From: Ornithinibacter aureus
Lineage (GTDB): Bacteria > Actinomycetota > Actinomycetes > Actinomycetales > Dermatophilaceae
Assembly (NCBI RefSeq): GCF_009858245.1
Contig: NZ_VMSB01000001.1
Coordinates: forward strand, 124,001 to 188,000
DNA: 64,000 bases
Direction of reading: 5' to 3'
Each line of letters begins with the position of its first letter. The stretch's first letter is position 1. Shown piece after piece: positions 9,045-17,643 of the stretch. The position numbers were made by a program, and so were the translations under genes. Below the pieces are notes generated by a model. That model worked only from the letters and a program-made list of their open reading frames with translations. It did no database searches and had not been told where the DNA came from.

Positions 9045-10685
9045 GTGAGTGAGCAGATGCCGGCCGAGGCCGCAGGCGGCCTGTTCGACGACTACGCCCT
9101 CGGCCGGGCGTGGGACGAGATGCTCGGTGAGCCCGGTTCGCCCCGAACGCCCTACAAACCGGTGTTCCACACGCTGCGCGGGATGAACGGGCAGGCCCTG
9201 AAGGAGCGGGCCGACTCGCTGGCGCGTTCCTACCTCGACCAGGGCGTGACGTTCGACCACGCGGGGGAGGAGCGGCCCTTTCCCCTGGATGCCGTGCCCC
9301 GCGTCATCAGCGCCCACGAGTGGCAGGTCATCGAGTCCGGGGTCGTGCAACGCGTCACGGCGCTGGAGTCCTTCCTCGACGACATCTACTCGCGCGAGGG
9401 CGAGATCCCCCGCGCCGTGCACGAGGGCATCATCCCGTGGCGCCTCATCGCGAGCTCGAAGCACTACCACCGGGCCGTCATGGGGATCCGCCCGAGCAAC
9501 GGCGTGCGCGTGCACGTCGCCGGCGTCGACCTCATCCGCGACGAGATGGGCACGTTCCGGGTGCTCGAGGACAACGTGCGCGTGCCCTCGGGCGTCAGCT
9601 ACGTCATCGCCAACCGCCGTGCCATGGCCAACGTCTTCCCGGAGGCGTTCGCGACGATGCGCATCCGGCCCGTGCACGACTACCCGCGCATGCTCCTCGC
9701 GGCGCTGCGGGCGGCTGCACCCGACGGGGCCAGCGACCCCACAGTCGTCGTGCTGACCCCTGGGGTGTTCAACTCCGCCTACTTCGAACACGCGCTGCTG
9801 GCCCGAATGATGGGGGTCGAGCTCGTCGAGGGCCGTGACCTCGTCTGCGTCGGCGGGCAGGTGCGCATGCGCACGACCACCGGGGACCGCCCCGTCGACG
9901 TCATCTACCGGCGCATCGACGACGAGTTCCTCGACCCGGTGCACTTTCGCGGCGACTCCATCCTCGGGGTCGCGGGGCTGGTCTCCTCCATGCGAGCGGG
10001 CCGGGTCACGGTCGCCAACGCCATCGGCAACGGCGTGGCCGACGACAAGCTCATCTACTCCTACCTGCCCGACCTCATCCGCTTCTACCTCGACGAGGAC
10101 CCGATCCTCGGCAACGTCGACACGTTCCGCTGCGACGAGCCGAAGGCGCTCCGGCACGTCCTGGAGAACCTGCACGACATGGTCGTCAAGCCCGTCGACG
10201 GCTCGGGTGGCAAGGGCCTCGTCGTCGGGCCCAAGGCAGACGCCGAGACCCTCGAGCAGGTGCGCGCCCAGCTGACTGCGGATCCGCGGGGCTGGATCGG
10301 CCAGCCGGTCGTGCAGCTCTCGACCGTGCCGACCTTCATCGACGGCCGCCTCGCCCCACGCCACGTCGACCTGCGGCCGTTCGCCGTCAACGACGGTGAG
10401 CGCGTGCGGGTGCTGCCGGGAGGCCTCACCCGGGTCGCCCTCCCCGAGGGGGAGCTGGTCGTCAACTCCAGCCAGGGCGGTGGGTCCAAGGACACCTGGG
10501 TGCTCTCGGACCGTCGGGCCGCGACCAGCACCTCCAGCCGGCCACCGGACAACCGCGAGGTCGTCGTCATGAGTGCCCCCACGGCATCCCACGAGGACAG
10601 CATGAAGGCCCAGCAGCAGCAACAGCAGCAGGGTCACCGTACGGTGGCCCCGGCTGACATCCACCACGAGGAGTCGTCGTGCTGA
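9045..10685 (+). CDS. circularly permuted ATP-grasp type 2 protein (DUF404/DUF407)
   Basis: 546 residues starting with GTG. It matches the circularly permuted ATP-grasp family (COG2308), with RVLEDNVRVPSGVSYVIANR at about 165-185, VVKPVDGSGGKGLVVGPKA at about 380-398 (nucleotide-binding loop) and LRPFAVNDGE. ATP-grasp enzymes join a carboxylate to an amine; for this family, comparative studies predict peptide-bond or amide ligation without a proven substrate. The C-terminal 45 residues are low complexity, contain seven consecutive glutamines (10611-10631) and end HHEESSC. It overlaps the next gene by 7 bp. Confidence 0.9.
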   Translation: MSEQMPAEAAGGLFDDYALGRAWDEMLGEPGSPRTPYKPVFHTLRGMNGQALKERADSLARSYLDQGVTFDHAGEERPFPLDAVPRVISAHEWQVIESGVVQRVTALESFLDDIYSREGEIPRAVHEGIIPWRLIASSKHYHRAVMGIRPSNGVRVHVAGVDLIRDEMGTFRVLEDNVRVPSGVSYVIANRRAMANVFPEAFATMRIRPVHDYPRMLLAALRAAAPDGASDPTVVVLTPGVFNSAYFEHALLARMMGVELVEGRDLVCVGGQVRMRTTTGDRPVDVIYRRIDDEFLDPVHFRGDSILGVAGLVSSMRAGRVTVANAIGNGVADDKLIYSYLPDLIRFYLDEDPILGNVDTFRCDEPKALRHVLENLHDMVVKPVDGSGGKGLVVGPKADAETLEQVRAQLTADPRGWIGQPVVQLSTVPTFIDGRLAPRHVDLRPFAVNDGERVRVLPGGLTRVALPEGELVVNSSQGGGSKDTWVLSDRRAATSTSSRPPDNREVVVMSAPTASHEDSMKAQQQQQQQGHRTVAPADIHHEESSC

Positions 10686-11605
10686 GCCGGATCGCCGAGT
10701 CGCTGTTCTGGATCGGCCGCTACACCGAACGCGCCGACGGCACGGCGCGCATCGTCGACGTGCTGCGACTCCAGCTGCTCGAGGACCCGGGGGCCGACGA
10801 GGTCACGGCGTCGCGCACCGTCCTGTCGGTGATCATGGGGATGCCGTTCGAGGGCGACCCGGGGTTCGCCGACGTGGGTGCCGCCCTGGTCTTCGACCGA
10901 TCCAATGCCAGCTCGATCACCGGGGCCCTCTTCGCCGCCCGCGAGAACGCCCGGCGAGCTCGCGAGACGTTGTCGACCGAGCTGTGGGAGGGCATCAACA
11001 CGACGTGGCACCGCTGGAACGGCTTCGGGCGGACCGTCACCACCGAGCGGCACCTGTCGTGGGTGCGCGAACGGGCGGCGCTGGTGTCCGGCATCGCCGA
11101 CTCGACGATGTCGCACGACGAGGCCTGGGACTTCCTCGTGCTCGGTCGCAGCCTCGAGCGGGCCGACATGACAGCGCGGCTCGTGGCCACCGGCGGCCTG
11201 CCGCGCGGCGGCGCCCCGTGGTCGGTGGTGCTGTCGTCGTGTGGGGCCCAGCAGGCCTTCATGCGCAGCCAGCGCGGGCTGCTCAGTGACGACCGGGCGG
11301 CGGCCTTCCTCGTGCTCGACCGCGAGTTCCCCCGGTCGGTCTTCTTCGCCCTCTCCGAGGCCGAGCGTCGGCTCGACGCCCTCTCACCGCAGGAGGACCG
11401 CATCGGCATCTCCGACGAGGCACGGCGCCAGCTCGGCCGCATCCGCACCTCGCTGGAGTACCGGGCGACCTCCGACGTGATCGCCGACCTGCCGGCCCAG
11501 ATGCTGCGGGTGCAGGGGTCGGTGATGGCGGCGTCGCAGGCCGTGGCGTCCCGATACTTCCAGTCCGGGCAGGTCACGACGTGGACCCGGGACGGGGTGG
11601 TCTGA
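10679..11605 (+). CDS. alpha-E domain protein (DUF403)
   Basis: 308-residue all-helical protein of the alpha-E family (COG2307). It begins MLSRIAESLFWIGRYTERAD, the family's typical N-terminus, and has FLVLGRSLERADMTARLV at about residues 152-170. Family members are found almost only next to the ATP-grasp type 2 and transglutaminase-like genes, as here, and are thought to act in the same pathway. The biochemical role is unknown. The GTG start lies inside the end of the upstream gene; the next gene begins 1 bp after its stop. Confidence 0.9.
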   Translation: MLSRIAESLFWIGRYTERADGTARIVDVLRLQLLEDPGADEVTASRTVLSVIMGMPFEGDPGFADVGAALVFDRSNASSITGALFAARENARRARETLSTELWEGINTTWHRWNGFGRTVTTERHLSWVRERAALVSGIADSTMSHDEAWDFLVLGRSLERADMTARLVATGGLPRGGAPWSVVLSSCGAQQAFMRSQRGLLSDDRAAAFLVLDREFPRSVFFALSEAERRLDALSPQEDRIGISDEARRQLGRIRTSLEYRATSDVIADLPAQMLRVQGSVMAASQAVASRYFQSGQVTTWTRDGVV

Positions 11606-11606
11606 C

Positions 11607-12446
11607 ATGCGCCGCTGGCGAATCGTGCACACGACCTCCATCACCTACGACGGTCAGGTTCGCGCTGCCCACAACGAGCTGCGGATGACCCCGGTCAACG
11701 AGGCCGGTCAGACCACCCTCGAGAACCGCATCCGCATCCGCCCGATGACGTGGAGCCACGTCTACCGCGACCACTGGGGCACCCACGTCATGGCGATGGA
11801 GAGCCTGGCCAGCCACGGCCAGCTCGAGATCGAGGCCATCTCCACCGTCGAGCGCACCGACGTCGCCCGGCCCACGCCGTCGCTGGACTGGGCGGCCGTG
11901 CGTGATCCTGCCGTGCAGGACCGCAGCTACGAGTGGCTGATGCTGTCGGCGCGCACCCGCCCCGGTGACGGCATCGCCGAGCTGGTGGATGCCGTTCGCG
12001 GACTGGAGACGCCGCGCGCGGCTGCCGAGGAACTCGCCTCCCTGGTGCGTGCGGAGATGAAGTACGTGCCGGGCAGCACCAGCGTGCACAGTCGCGGCGA
12101 GGACGCCTGGGCCGAGCGCTCCGGTGTCTGCCAGGACTTCGCCCACATCACCGTCGGAGCCCTGCGCAGCCTCGGCCTGCCCGCGCGGTACGTCTCGGGG
12201 TACCTCGTGCCGGTGAGGGACACCGCCGTCGGTGAGACGAGCAAGGGCGAGAGCCATGCCTGGGTCGAGTACTGGGACGGTGGCTGGACACCCCTTGATC
12301 CCACGAACGGCACCGAGGTCGGGGTCGACCACGTCGTCGTGGCGCGCGGCCGTGACTACGAGGACGTCCCCCCGTTCAAGGGCATCTACTCGGGGCGGGC
12401 CACGGCATCCCTGGGTGTCGTGGTGGCGATCACCCGCCTGGCCTGA
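11607..12446 (+). CDS. transglutaminase-like cysteine protein (COG1305)
   Basis: 279 residues. The N-terminal beta domain (RRWRIVHTTSITYDGQVRAAHNELRM) is the bacterial transglutaminase N-terminal type. The catalytic core shows all three residues: Cys in SGVCQDFAHI (about residue 174), His in ESHAWVEYW (about 215) and Asp in PLDPTNG (about 230). Such folds act as peptidases, amidases or acyl transferases. As third gene of the ATP-grasp/alpha-E operon it probably processes or transfers the product of the ligase. Substrate unknown. Confidence 0.9.
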   Translation: MRRWRIVHTTSITYDGQVRAAHNELRMTPVNEAGQTTLENRIRIRPMTWSHVYRDHWGTHVMAMESLASHGQLEIEAISTVERTDVARPTPSLDWAAVRDPAVQDRSYEWLMLSARTRPGDGIAELVDAVRGLETPRAAAEELASLVRAEMKYVPGSTSVHSRGEDAWAERSGVCQDFAHITVGALRSLGLPARYVSGYLVPVRDTAVGETSKGESHAWVEYWDGGWTPLDPTNGTEVGVDHVVVARGRDYEDVPPFKGIYSGRATASLGVVVAITRLA

Positions 12447-12483
12447 TCCGCCGCTGCGCCGACCCCCTGCACCCCGGCGCTCC

Positions 12484-12537
12484 TGCGAATGTGGGTGAAG
12501 ATCTTCGTCTGCGCGGCGATTTTCACCCACATTCGCA
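12484..12537. repeat. 54-bp palindromic repeat element, copy 1
   Basis: Two 20-bp arms (12484-12503 and 12518-12537) read TGCGAATGTGGGTGAA-GATC and its complement, with one G/T position that would be a G-U pair in RNA. The loop is 14 nt. The same arms, same total length and same loop length recur at 44372-44425. It lies between the transglutaminase-like gene and miaB, so it may end transcription in both directions or be a REP-type mobile repeat. Confidence 0.85.
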
Positions 12538-12570
12538 CCAGGGGGGCGCCCGGCATACCCTTGACGCGCC

Positions 12571-14085
12571 ATGACACCCAAGACCTATGACGTGCGCACC
12601 CACGGGTGCCAGATGAACGTCCACGACTCCGAGCGCCTCGCCGGCCTGCTCGAGACCGCCGGCTACGTCGACCTCGCGAGCGTGCCCGCCGCCGAGCGTC
12701 CCGAGACCGCGGACGTCGTCGTGTTCAACACCTGCGCCGTGCGCGAGAACGCCGACAACAAGCTCTACGGCAACCTCGGCCAGCTCCGCCCCGCCAAGAC
12801 CGCGAACCCCGACCTGCAGATCGCCGTCGGTGGCTGCATGGCCCAGAAGGACCGCGAGAGCATCGTCAAGCGCGCCCCGTGGGTGGACGTCGTCTTCGGC
12901 ACCCACAACATCGGCAGCCTGCCGGCGCTGCTCGACCGGGCGCGGCACAACAAGCGCGCCGAGGTCGAGATCCTCGAGTCGCTCGAGACCTTCCCCTCGA
13001 CGCTGCCGACCCGCCGCGACTCCGCCTTCGCCGGCTGGGTGTCGATCAGCGTCGGGTGCAACAACACCTGCACCTTCTGCATCGTCCCCAGCCTGCGCGG
13101 CAAGGAGGCAGACCGCCGTCCGGGCGAGATCCTCGCCGAGGTCGAGGCGCTCGTCGCCCAGGGCGTCATCGAGGTCACCCTGCTGGGGCAGAACGTCAAC
13201 ACCTACGGCGTCGAGTTCGGCGACCGGTTCGCCTTCGGCAAGCTGCTGCGCGCCTGCGGTGAGATCACGGGCCTGGAGCGGGTGCGCTTCACCAGCCCCC
13301 ACCCGGCCGCGTTCACCGACGACGTCATCGAGGCCATGGCCGCGACCCCGAACGTCATGCCGAGCCTGCACATGCCGCTGCAGTCCGGCTCCGACACGGT
13401 GCTCAAGGCGATGCGTCGCTCGTACCGCAGCGAGAAGTTCCTCGGCATCATCGACAAGGTCCGCACCGCCATCCCGGATGCCGCGATCACCACCGACATC
13501 ATCGTCGGCTTCCCCGGCGAGACCGAGGCCGACTTCGAGCAGACCCTGCGCGTCGTCGAGGCGTCCCGGTTCTCCAGCGCCTTCACCTTCCAGTACTCCA
13601 TCCGCCCCGGCACGCCGGCAGCGACGATGCCCGACCAGGTGCCCAAGGCCGTCGTCCAGGAGCGCTTCGACCGGCTCATCGAGCTCCAGGAACGCGTCTC
13701 GTGGGCCGAGAACCGCACCCTCGAGGGCCGCGAGGTCGAGGTGCTCGTCGCCCCCGGCGAGGGCCGCAAGGACGGCGAGACCGCTCGCCTGTCCGGCCGG
13801 GCCCGCGACAACCGCCTCGTGCACTTCGCCGTGCCCGACGGCGCCGAGCGCCCGCGCCCGGGTGACGTCGTGACCGTGGGGGTCACCTACGGTGCGCCGC
13901 ACCACCTCGTGGCCGACAGCGCCGTGCAGGGCGGTGCCTACTCGGTGCGTCGCACTGCGGGTGGCGACGCGTGGGCATCGCTGCAGGATGCGCCGGTGCC
14001 CGGCAAGCCGGCCGTCTCCCTGGGGATGCCGTCGCTCGGCAAGCCCGCGACGTCACCGACACCCACCGCGCCCTGCGCGACCTGA
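12571..14085 (+). CDS. miaB: tRNA-2-methylthio-N6-dimethylallyladenosine synthase MiaB
   Basis: 504-residue radical-SAM methylthiotransferase that thiomethylates i6A37 of tRNAs reading UNN codons. The N-terminal UPF0004 cysteines are in [16 protein letters not shown] and GGCMAQK. The radical-SAM cluster motif CNNTCTFC is at about residue 163, and the C-terminal TRAM domain is at about 385-455. About 50 extra residues follow the TRAM domain and are not conserved. It works after MiaA, encoded about 3 kb downstream. Confidence 0.96.
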   Translation: MTPKTYDVRTHGCQMNVHDSERLAGLLETAGYVDLASVPAAERPETADVVVFNTCAVRENADNKLYGNLGQLRPAKTANPDLQIAVGGCMAQKDRESIVKRAPWVDVVFGTHNIGSLPALLDRARHNKRAEVEILESLETFPSTLPTRRDSAFAGWVSISVGCNNTCTFCIVPSLRGKEADRRPGEILAEVEALVAQGVIEVTLLGQNVNTYGVEFGDRFAFGKLLRACGEITGLERVRFTSPHPAAFTDDVIEAMAATPNVMPSLHMPLQSGSDTVLKAMRRSYRSEKFLGIIDKVRTAIPDAAITTDIIVGFPGETEADFEQTLRVVEASRFSSAFTFQYSIRPGTPAATMPDQVPKAVVQERFDRLIELQERVSWAENRTLEGREVEVLVAPGEGRKDGETARLSGRARDNRLVHFAVPDGAERPRPGDVVTVGVTYGAPHHLVADSAVQGGAYSVRRTAGGDAWASLQDAPVPGKPAVSLGMPSLGKPATSPTPTAPCAT

Positions 14086-14090
14086 GCGAA

Positions 14091-14285
14091 CTACCCGAGC
14101 GCGAGAACCGCGGCGAGCACGCCCACCGCCGCGAGGGCGAGGGCCAGGCCCAGCGCTCGCAGCGAACGCGCGCGTTCCCGAGCGGGGTCGACCCGGCGCT
14201 CGGGTGAGTTGGCCGCGGCATACAGGGGGGCGGGGTCGAACGGCTCGATGTCGAGCGGGGGCAACCCCGAGGTGTTGTGCGCCAT
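14091..14285 (-). CDS. small single-span membrane protein, unknown
   Basis: 64 residues: a charged N-terminal half (MAHNTSGLPPLDIEPFDP...) and one C-terminal membrane helix (LGLALALAAVGVLAAVLALG). An AGGAAGAG ribosome site precedes the ATG at 14285. No family recognised. It is convergent with miaB, with 5 bp between the stops. The high-GC third positions support real coding. Confidence 0.55.
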   Translation of the reverse strand: MAHNTSGLPPLDIEPFDPAPLYAAANSPERRVDPARERARSLRALGLALALAAVGVLAAVLALG

Positions 14286-14392
14286 GGACGGCTCTCTTCC
14301 TGGGAGACGAGGCGGGTTCCCCCGAGGGTAGGCACGCGGCACACCCCTCGCTGGCAGTTGGCGTCTCGGCCCGCAAACCCTGACCGAACGGC

Positions 14393-14424
14393 CGAGACCC
14401 CCGACCGTTCGGTCGAGGGTCTCG
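14393..14424 (-). terminator. hairpin terminator after the antitoxin-like gene
   Basis: CGAGACCC (14393-14400) pairs with GGGTCTCG (14417-14424), with an inner 5-bp stem (CGACC/GGTCG) and a GTTC loop, separated by one C/A mismatch. It lies 19 bp beyond the stop of the minus-strand gene at 14443. No T-tract is present, as is common in actinobacteria. Confidence 0.65.
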
Positions 14425-14442
14425 GGTCGCGTCAGAGGGAGA

Positions 14443-14631
14443 TCAGGTGCCGATGGCGCCGTCAGCCGCGGACTGCGCGGTGTCGACGTGCTCGGCGAAC
14501 TGGCCGCCGGTCTTCTCGTCAGCGAGGTCGCCGACCTTGTCGATGGCATGGTCGCTGATGCTCTCGACCTGGTCGCCATGAGTCTCGGTCAGTTCCGCCA
14601 ACTTCTCCTTGGCGCTGTCAAAGATGTTCAC
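14443..14631 (-). CDS. MT0933-like antitoxin family protein
   Basis: 62 residues, highly charged and helical: MNIFDSAKEKLAELTE, SISDHAIDKVGDLADEKTGG, FAEHVDTAQ. The pattern of short amphipathic repeats with DKTGG-type turns matches the mycobacterial MT0933/Rv0909 antitoxin family. A strong GGAAGGAGGG ribosome site is 8 bases before the ATG. No toxin gene lies beside it, so a non-TA role (for example stress-related) is possible. Confidence 0.65.
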   Translation of the reverse strand: MNIFDSAKEKLAELTETHGDQVESISDHAIDKVGDLADEKTGGQFAEHVDTAQSAADGAIGT

Positions 14632-14839
14632 ACGCCCTCCTTCCGCTAGGTGACAGTTCAGACCCCACGAAGGGGTGCGCTCACAGTACGTTCGGGGAGG
14701 CGTGCAACGGGAGGGTTTTCGAGAAGCCGGTGGGCTGGCCCTCGTCCCGGGCGAGGTTCAGCCCTGGTCAGGGTCGAGCCATGCGTGCACCAAGGGCACC
14801 ACGGAGGCGCCCACACCCCGGGCACCGTCGTCGCGAGGC

Positions 14840-15174
14840 TCACAGGGTGGATGCCGTCGGTCCACCCGTCGATCGGGACGTCGCGTCGGTCTCGACCTCG
14901 GGTGTCGCGACGGTGGATCCCCAGTCCGAGAGCAGCTCACACACCGCGGTGTGGAACTCCTCGTCACGCACGCCGCGCGGCATGAGCAGTGACGCGTCGT
15001 ACTTGCCCGCCCGAGCCCCGGCCGCAGGGTCGAGGAGTCCTCGAGGAAGCGCGACCAGTGGACGGTCACGAGACGGCGGGCGGTCGGGTCGACCGTGCGC
15101 CAGCGGGCGAACGCGTCGACGACGATCGTCGGGTTCACCCGACGATCGCAGGAGCAGGTGTCCGGCTCGCTCAC
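14840..15174 (-). pseudogene. unknown small gene with a frameshift
   Basis: From the GTG at 15174 the minus strand reads with clean actinobacterial codon use (IVVDAFARWRTVDPTARRLV, VHWSRFLED) to about 15025. There the good codon pattern jumps to another frame (AGKYDASLLMPRGVRDEEF, HTAVCELLSDWGSTVATPE) and ends at a TGA at 14840. One base lost in a G-rich run near 15010-15030 would explain it. A joined product would be about 111 residues of unknown family. Both a real mutation and a sequencing error are possible. The 208 bp between this gene and the antitoxin hold nothing further that I can identify. Confidence 0.5.
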
Positions 15175-15202
15175 CCGACAGCGCGTCTGAGAGAATCACG
15201 GC

Positions 15203-15808
15203 ATGCCGATCCGTCCCGTCGTCGTCACCGGTGAGCCAGTCCTGCACCAGCGTGCCCAACCCGTCGAGGTCATCGACGACGAGGTCCGTGCCCTTGTGGC
15301 CGACATGTTCGAGACGATGGATGCCGCCCGCGGAGTCGGGCTGGCAGCTCCCCAGATCGGTGTGGGGCTGCGGATCTTCACGTGGCAGCTTGCGAACGCC
15401 GACGGCATCCCCGAGCGCGGCGTCGTCATCAACCCCTACCTGACGTCGGCCAAGCCGCCCGTGGGCGACCCGGACCCCCACGACGAGGTCGAGGGCTGCC
15501 TGTCGGTCCCCGGGGAGTCGTTCCCGCTGCGTCGGGGGGAGAGCGCCTCCCTCGTCGGCCAGGACCTCGACGGCAACGAGATCCGCTACGAGGCGACCGG
15601 CTGGTTCGCCCGCATGCTCCAGCACGAGTACGACCACCTCAACGGTTTCCTCTACGTCGACCGGCTCACCGGCAAGTGGGCCCGACGGGCGCGCAAGTCG
15701 GTCAAGGCCAACGGGTGGGGTGAGCCGGGGATCTCGTGGACTCCGGGCGTGGATCGCGACCCCTTCGGCCACGACGACGACCCGCCCGAGGAGGAGCGTG
15801 TCGACTGA
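15203..15808 (+). CDS. def: peptide deformylase
   Basis: 201-residue metalloenzyme that removes the formyl group from nascent proteins. All three motifs are present: GVGLAAPQIG (about residues 44-53), EGCLSVPGE (about 97-105; Cys metal ligand) and QHEYDHLNG (about 140-148; two His ligands and catalytic Glu). The acidic C-terminal extension (WTPGVDRDPFGHDDDPPEEERVD) is longer than in short bacterial types. The last 11 bases overlap miaA. Confidence 0.96.
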   Translation: MPIRPVVVTGEPVLHQRAQPVEVIDDEVRALVADMFETMDAARGVGLAAPQIGVGLRIFTWQLANADGIPERGVVINPYLTSAKPPVGDPDPHDEVEGCLSVPGESFPLRRGESASLVGQDLDGNEIRYEATGWFARMLQHEYDHLNGFLYVDRLTGKWARRARKSVKANGWGEPGISWTPGVDRDPFGHDDDPPEEERVD

Positions 15809-16760
15809 CGGCGACACCCCAGTCGTCGCCGTCGTCGGGGCGACCGCCACCGGCAAGTCCGACCTCGGCATCGCGCTGGCGCAGCTGCTCGACGGCGAGG
15901 TCGTCTCGGCCGATGCCAGCCAGCTCTACCGGGGCATGGACATCGGCACGGCCAAGGTGCCCCTCGCCCAGCGGCACGGCATCGCGCACCACCAGATCGA
16001 CGTCCTGGACGTCACCGACGAGGCGACGATCGCGGGCTTCCAGCGCCATGCACGAGCCGACCTCGACGCGGTCCTCGCGAGGGGGCGGGTCCCTGTCGTC
16101 GTCGGTGGCTCGGGTCTGTACGTCCGGGCACTGCTCGACCACCTCGACCTCCCTCCGACCGATCCCGACGTCCGGCAACGGTTCGAGGAGCGCGCAGACG
16201 CCGAGGGCACGACCGCCCTCCTTGCCGAGCTGAGGGAGCTGGACCCCGTCGCCGCAGCGGCCATCGAACCGAACAACACCCGGCGGATCGTGCGCGCCCT
16301 GGAGGTCATCGAGCTCACGGGGCGGCCGTTCAGCGCGACGATGCCGACCCGGCAGACCCTGCGCCCCACGGTCTTCGTGGGTCTGCGCGTGGACCGGGAG
16401 GCACTCGACCGCAGGATCGAGCGACGCACCCGCCAGATGTTCGTCTCTGGCCTGGTCGAGGAGGCCCGAGGCCTCTTGGGTGTCGGACTTCGCGAGGGTC
16501 GCACGGCGAGCCGGGCGGTCGGCTACGCCCAGGCGCTCGCGGTCATCGACGGATCCATGTCGGTCGAGGAGGCAGAAGCCGACACCGCGCTGCGGACCCG
16601 CCGGTTGGTGCGGCGGCAGGAGTCGTGGTTCGGCGCCGATCCGCGCACCACGTGGTTCGACCCGACCGAATCCGACCTCCTGGACCGGGTGGCGCGAACG
16701 ATCGAGGACGCGGCGTCCACGGCGCGGCGGGTCAGGTGCGACGATGAGCCCCATGGCTGA
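15798..16760 (+). CDS. miaA: tRNA dimethylallyltransferase MiaA
   Basis: 320 residues. It transfers dimethylallyl to A37 of tRNA, the step before MiaB. The P-loop GATATGKS lies near residue 12-19, followed by the family motif DASQLYRGMDIGTAK (about 38-52). The start is the GTG at 15798, with GAGGAG just upstream and inside the end of def. The readings upstream of it are shadow of def. It overlaps dapF by 17 bp. Confidence 0.95.
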   Translation: MSTDGDTPVVAVVGATATGKSDLGIALAQLLDGEVVSADASQLYRGMDIGTAKVPLAQRHGIAHHQIDVLDVTDEATIAGFQRHARADLDAVLARGRVPVVVGGSGLYVRALLDHLDLPPTDPDVRQRFEERADAEGTTALLAELRELDPVAAAAIEPNNTRRIVRALEVIELTGRPFSATMPTRQTLRPTVFVGLRVDREALDRRIERRTRQMFVSGLVEEARGLLGVGLREGRTASRAVGYAQALAVIDGSMSVEEAEADTALRTRRLVRRQESWFGADPRTTWFDPTESDLLDRVARTIEDAASTARRVRCDDEPHG

Positions 16761-17643
16761 GCGGCTGACCTTCACCAAGGGGCACGGCACGGAGAACGAC
16801 TTCGTGCTCGTGCCCGATCTCGACGGCGCCCTCGACCTCACCGCACCGTTGGCGGCGGCCATCGCCGACCGTCGTGCCGGGGTGGGCGGCGACGGCGTGA
16901 TCCGCGTCGTGCCGACCGAGGCGGCCAGCGACCAGGCGGTGCGCGACCAGGCACCGCACGCGCGCTGGTTCATGGACTACCGCAACGCCGACGGCAGCCT
17001 GTCGGAGATGTGCGGCAACGGCACCCGCGTCTTCGCCGCGTTCCTGCGTCGCGAGGGGCTGGAGAGCGCCGACGAGTTCGCCATCGCCACCCGCGCCGGC
17101 GTCAAGCACGTGCGGGTCGATGGCGACGGGTTCGCCGTCGGGCTCGGCCCGTGGCGCCTCGGCGACCCCGCGACGGCCCAGCGCGACGGGTTCGACGCGC
17201 TGGTGCACCTCGACGACCTCGAGCCGTTCTCGGCCCTGACCGTCGACGTCGGCAACCCCCACACGGTCGTCGCCCTGCCGGAGGCCGTCGCCCTCGACGC
17301 GGTCGATCTCACGACTGCCCCGGCCGTGCGCCCCGAACCGGTGCACGGCACCAACGTCGAGATCGTGCGACCCCTCGGCCCCGGCCACGTGTCGATGCGG
17401 GTCTTCGAGCGCGGCGTCGGTGAGACCCGCTCCTGCGGCACCGGTGCCTGCGCGGCGGCGATCGCGACGAGCTTCTGGGCAGGTTCGCTCGACACCGGCT
17501 CCACCTGGCTGGTCGACGTGCCGGGCGGCCGGCTCACGGTGCGACTGCTGCCCGACCACGGGGTCGAGCTCGCGGGCCCGGCAGCGCTCGTGGCCGACGG
17601 GGTCATCGACATCGCCCAGCTCACCCGTCGAGCGCAGCCCTGA
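16744..17643 (+). CDS. dapF: diaminopimelate epimerase
   Basis: 299 residues. Converts LL- to meso-diaminopimelate for peptidoglycan and lysine synthesis. The two catalytic cysteines are in EMCGNGTR (about residue 89) and RSCGTGACAAA (about 232). The ATG at 16744 is preceded by AGGTG; a second ATG at 16753 is possible. It is the last gene of the def-miaA-dapF overlapping run, and its end overlaps the convergent gene by 23 bp. Confidence 0.96.
   Translation: MSPMAERLTFTKGHGTENDFVLVPDLDGALDLTAPLAAAIADRRAGVGGDGVIRVVPTEAASDQAVRDQAPHARWFMDYRNADGSLSEMCGNGTRVFAAFLRREGLESADEFAIATRAGVKHVRVDGDGFAVGLGPWRLGDPATAQRDGFDALVHLDDLEPFSALTVDVGNPHTVVALPEAVALDAVDLTTAPAVRPEPVHGTNVEIVRPLGPGHVSMRVFERGVGETRSCGTGACAAAIATSFWAGSLDTGSTWLVDVPGGRLTVRLLPDHGVELAGPAALVADGVIDIAQLTRRAQP

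Noticed and set aside
10611-10631. CAG-repeat as a CRISPR or satellite array
   Set aside because: Only seven triplets inside a coding frame; no spacers.
14443-14631. Toxin-antitoxin pair at the MT0933-like gene
   Set aside because: No toxin ORF lies next to the antitoxin-like protein, so only the single gene is reported.
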